Assembly: GCA_013350335.1 (NCBI GenBank)
Contig: CM023533.1
Location: 29,308,869 to 29,372,868 of the forward strand
DNA from: Chimonanthus salicifolius
Lineage: Eukaryota > Streptophyta > Magnoliopsida > Laurales > Calycanthaceae
Direction of reading: 5' to 3'
Length of the DNA: 64,000 nucleotides
The notes under the pieces: generated by a model
Databases searched by the model: none
What the model was told of the DNA's origin: nothing
What the model saw: only the letters and a program-made list of their open reading frames with translations
Made by a program: the position numbers and the translations under genes
Shown here: piece by piece, positions 60,301 to 64,000 of the stretch
Layout: each line of letters starts with the position of its first letter
Position numbering within the stretch: the stretch's first letter is position 1

Positions 60301-63300
60301 GAGCAATATTCGATCCCTTCTCATTTAAATACAACAAAACACAGACACCAACTATTTAACTAGTATAGTTTCACCCCTACAGATCAAATCAGCCCAAAAT
60401 AGAACCGCAAGTCAAGTTCATATTTACCAACAATGTATTTCTCTACCATACTAAATAGCAAAGAGAAGAGAAAGTGGATCTGATTTGTCAGATTGGGTCA
60501 GTTATAAATTGGTTCTCCCATTTTAGATATCTCTTTTATGTTTATACTTACTCTCTTGGTACTTAATTTATCTTCCTAGAACTAGAAACTACTGTACTGT
60601 TTTAGAATCACATTATTTCTCTACAACCCACATCACCAAAGTAGTGCTAAGAGGCAGGACAAGAGAGCAGAGTTAACAAATTGTTTGACTTTTAACGGCT
60701 ATAATTTGTCCTCGGTAAAGAGAAGTGTGCTTCTCCTAGGAGAGAGAGAATGCTTTGAGGAAATAGTGGTACAACCTTTCAAGGGGCAGGGAGAAAGGGT
60801 GACTTGGTAAGTTTTCCAAATGTCTGTACCAAATTTTATAGTTTACTAAATAAAAATAGTACTTAATATAAGTGCATAAACTGATCCAATCAAATGAAAG
60901 GAAATACATAGATTAGTTAAATACCATATTCAGTACCATGTGGAGATTGTTAGCCATGAAATAGACAATTTAAGAATACCATGGATCCAAAGGGTTACGA
61001 ATTGACTGATCCAGAACTATCTAACTGAACAATCTGACAAGGTAAATTATCACCATCCTAAACCAAAAAACTAGGATTTCTAGAGTAGTGCAAACCATGA
61101 ACCACAGTCTAACAATGTAAGCAAATTTCCACAGACCATGATGAGAGCTTCTAGCATGATCACTGAGTTGACAAGATCCACCATTCAAACTCAAGACCTC
61201 ATTATGGTTGAAAGATTCACAAACCAAGAAGGCATTGAGGAATGGCACAAGAAGGCATTGAGGAATGGCGTGGCTTCAAGTCACATGACCATTTCCAAGA
61301 AAATTAAAATTAAAAATAAATATCTAGAGATCAATCTTGAATCCCACAAATCAAAAGAAAGTCCCAATTGTATACAGCACTCCACATACAGTTTATGATT
61401 ACCTGAAGCATGTGAGTTTTCATATACCCTCAAAATGCATTTAGCTTAAATATGTTTTCTGTCTCAAATTTATTACACTGTTTTCCATGGTTCTACAGTA
61501 GAATAATTGGAAGAATAGCATTCCATATGATGTGACTTCCAATAAAGAATCTATTCACACAGATTAAATAACAATTCATTTTGCATAAAATTCAGACTTG
61601 GGTACATCCAAGCATAGAGCGATAATCCATAAAACTGTGGTTTAACTTTATCTATTTGTCATTAGATACGATGTGACCAAAATTTCACTGACTCAAAACA
61701 TCCCAGTCCTTTGGACAACTTTTTTATGTAGGATGCTCCTCACAAGATTGTTCTTTTTCCTTTTTTTTTTGCCCACTCGACATCCACAGGAAGACCCACA
61801 TAGATACTGACTCCCCCATCCCTTGCAACTGGCATTCATCTAGATGGGGACTGCAAAAACAAGTCCAGTATTGCAATTTTTTAACAAGAGTTCCATGGAT
61901 AAGCAGATAACTCACCCTCAGTAATTTTACCTCTATTAAAAAACCTTAGGCCACCAATTATGCAAATTTTCACGCTGATATGTCCAATTTTTTGTCTGCC
62001 CAACCCTTATAATGAACCAATTCTTGAATAGCAAAATGTGTTTCAATCATATAAACTCATGGCTTGAGGAAACTCCACAAACCTTGGGCCACCAATTATA
62101 CAATTTGTGAACTGAATGTCCAATAACTTTTTCTACCCAATCCTTACAATGCATTCCTATAGCCCCTCAGCCAGATGTTGCAATAGCACTATCAAAATAT
62201 CCACATCCTTCTGTGCATTAATCCCTACAATTAGATTGGGTTAAACCAGCATTGGTAGCATTGGATTGCAATTACCCAAATTCAACTAAACATGTCATAT
62301 CCTTTAAAGTTTAATCTCAAAGGCATCCATGCCCAACCTCTCACATAATAGTTCCAAATGAATTATATCAACATGAGTCCTCTCCATGTAGCCATGCCTC
62401 TATCCATTAATAATCATATGGCCAGAAAGCGGAGCATAGCAGTTAAGGTGTAAGGTGCAATCAAGACACTTAAGTGTTTTCGGAGCCTAAAGCGCAAGGC
62501 ACATGCCTAGGCGTGAGTCTAATTTTGCTAGATGCACTTATTTAAATACTTCAAAATATCTGTATATTCAATGATTTGTGTCCTTACTGTTAACAAAATA
62601 CAATACTACACCATCCAAAGTACGAAGATACATTGGCAACTGAGATTCCTAGGAAAATTACATAAGCATGTAGTCTATATGCACGAGTATATTATATAAT
62701 AATTAGAATTTTAATTAAGGATCACTAACAATTCCTTCATGTTAACGATAATTATTTACTAGCTATTAAAGAAAAAAAAGTTCAAAAAATAGGGTTATTA
62801 TACAAAATAAATGTTTCTAAAAAATTAGGTTAGGGCCTAGGTGCAAAATGGGTCTAGAGCCTGTGCAAAGGCCTAGGTGCAACAAACCCAAAGACTACTA
62901 TGCATCTTATCATCATAATATTTGATTTTATTGCACATGGACACAAAGTGAAGACATATTGTAATCGTAATATTCAATTTTATTGTACATGTGATATGTC
63001 CAAGGCCTTGCGGTTTTCATCATGTCAATCTACATATTTGGTGATAAGCAGATGAAGAAAAAGCTACAATCTAATGAAATTACAACGTGTTTGGCTATTA
63101 CTCCAAGCCTCAATTTATTTGAATGTTTAGGTAGAATAGGTGATTATTTGGCCTCTGTGAGGAGCCTGTGAAATCTGACATCACATCACATCGTACAGTG
63201 TGCAAATTTATACGAACCGAAACATGCTCTTTGCAACTAAACATGGCCCAATACTAAACCCGTTCAATGTTCTAAACACAGGAAAAGAGAAGGTAAAAGA

Positions 63301-63543
63301 AAACCAACAACAACGAAGGAAAAAACAATAAAAAAAACAAGGGTCAACAATCCACAAAATCCCATATCATTTTTGAAAAAAGAAAAAAACTTCAAAAAAG
63401 TAAGATAGGAAAAAAATTAATGGGGTGACATGATAAGGATGAAGAGAACTTGCCTTGGGTCCTTTTATGAAAGGAGACAACAGTTCAGGGGAGGGTTGGG
63501 GACGAGAAGAAGTTGTAAAATGGAGATGACATAGATATGACAT
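57399..63543 (-). CDS. APO2: APO2-type chloroplast RNA-splicing protein, 3 exons
   Basis: Member of the plant-only APO family (ACCUMULATION OF PHOTOSYSTEM ONE), RNA-binding proteins. Family member APO1 is required for splicing of plastid group II introns. Exons on the minus strand: 63454..63543 (30 codons), 59822..60180, 57399..58230, giving 426 aa against about 440 for Arabidopsis APO2. Exon 1 (MSYLCHLHFTTSSRPQPSPE...) looks like a transit peptide. Exon 2 carries NADFPRYYSKKEKKPFPIPV, wording that fits APO2 and not APO1 as I remember them. Two APO zinc motifs follow: CKWCNEIHVGPEGHPFKSC and CGYCPEVHVGPSGHKAQNC. Between them are basic RRRKPVIRIGK and an acidic linker. The split codon at exon 2/3 gives Lys in CKWC where Gly is usual. 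Intron 1 uses a GC donor, AAG|GCAAGT, the standard GC-AG consensus, with acceptor CTGCAG; intron 2 is GT-AG. Confidence 0.93.
58231..59821 (-). other. APO2 intron 2 (1.6 kb)
   Basis: Donor AA|GTAATT at 59821 and acceptor TTTCTACAG at 58231. An open frame runs from exon 3 back into this intron but has no APO similarity. No repeats of note. Confidence 0.8.
60181..63453 (-). other. APO2 intron 1 (3.3 kb, GC-AG)
   Basis: Begins GCAAGT at 63453 and ends TTTCTGCAG at 60181 on the minus strand. AT-rich, with a directly repeated AAGAAGGCATTGAGGAATGG at 61227 and 61249. No nested gene is seen. Confidence 0.75.
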
Positions 63544-63571
63544 TTTCTGGCACCCAAGTCGATGGATTCAT
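63485..63571 (-). promoter_or_regulatory. overlapping upstream ORF of APO2
   Basis: An ATG at 63571, 28 bases ahead of the APO2 start and out of frame with it, opens 28 codons ending TGA at 63485 inside exon 1. Its context (TTG before ATG) is weaker than that of the main start (AAA before ATG). If the transcript starts upstream of 63571, this uORF could lower translation. Confidence 0.4.
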
Positions 63572-64000
63572 CAAGTGTGACCCTGCGTGAGTGAAAGAGC
63601 GAGAGAGAAACAGAGGCCAACGCAGCATTTTACGAACTCCTCCACTCTTGGCCCCTTCCTTGCCTTATCGCCTTACGACCGAATAGTCATTTCTCATTTT
63701 ATTTTCAAAAATAGTAGTTTTGCTAGATATACGGCCCGTCCGTGAGCAGGGGAATTAAAAATACATATTATATTATCAAAAAATGTATAATTTATGATAT
63801 AAAAAATTATACAAATTTTTTATTAGAACATGATATCGAGAAACTGAATAAAAGTAAATATAATGAACTTTAAAAATAAATTAATTATTACATAGAATAT
63901 TAGAATAATAAATTAAATAATTTTAAGCAAAGGGGGCAATCTGAAGTCTAAACTTTAGTTGCTTAAAAAAGATTACAAAATTTCATGTTAACTATATGCA
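63544..64000 (-). promoter_or_regulatory. APO2 leader and promoter region
   Basis: The minus strand has a CT-rich leader-like stretch (TCTCTCTCGCTC around 63596-63607) and AT-rich DNA beyond. No defined box can be assigned. No gene is seen to the right edge. Confidence 0.4.

Overview
The window is nuclear DNA of a flowering plant. It is AT-rich, its genes are split by GT-AG introns, and about four fifths of it is non-coding and filled with retrotransposon remnants, MITEs and microsatellites. The gene families present (ADR1-type NLR, LR-serpin, SKU5-similar protein, Dof factor, APO2) are general to angiosperms. The species cannot be fixed from the sequence. A woody basal eudicot or magnoliid would fit the long repeat-filled introns, but that is a guess.

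Layout. 1-1050: last exon of an ADR1-like helper NLR (+), running in from the left edge. 1.05-8.6 kb: repeat-rich spacer. 8639-15740: two-exon LR-serpin gene (-, 389 aa) with a 5.9 kb intron that has collected LINE and LTR/TRIM debris. 18081-18161: tRNA-Leu(AAG) (-). 18.2-25.3 kb: AT-rich spacer with a ~1 kb nested foldback element at 22.8-23.8 kb. 25.4-29.5 kb: eight-coding-exon SKU5-similar (multicopper-oxidase-like) gene (+, 539 aa) with a probable leader intron. 29.5-36.2 kb: spacer with MITEs and an unidentified exon-like stretch at 35.3 kb. 36182-37033: Dof transcription factor (-). 37-47.9 kb: mobile-element zone holding an hAT-like MITE, two TRIM retroelements in opposite orientation, the 3' end of a Copia element and a stranded cyclophilin exon. 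47902-54349: three-exon gene (-, 240 aa) for a predicted chloroplast membrane protein. 57399-63543: three-exon APO2 gene (-, 426 aa), chloroplast RNA-splicing family.

The genes do not form one pathway. The two right-hand genes, however, both encode predicted chloroplast proteins, lie in tandem on the same strand, and have look-alike first exons that encode transit peptides and appear to end in GC-AG introns. The strongest unexplained structures are the nested 1 kb foldback, a MITE family built from the palindromic word CGGCCGATA with 9-10 bp target duplications, and the paired transit-peptide exons. Exon structures were assembled by hand from splice signals, reading-frame continuity and remembered family similarity. 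No database search was possible.
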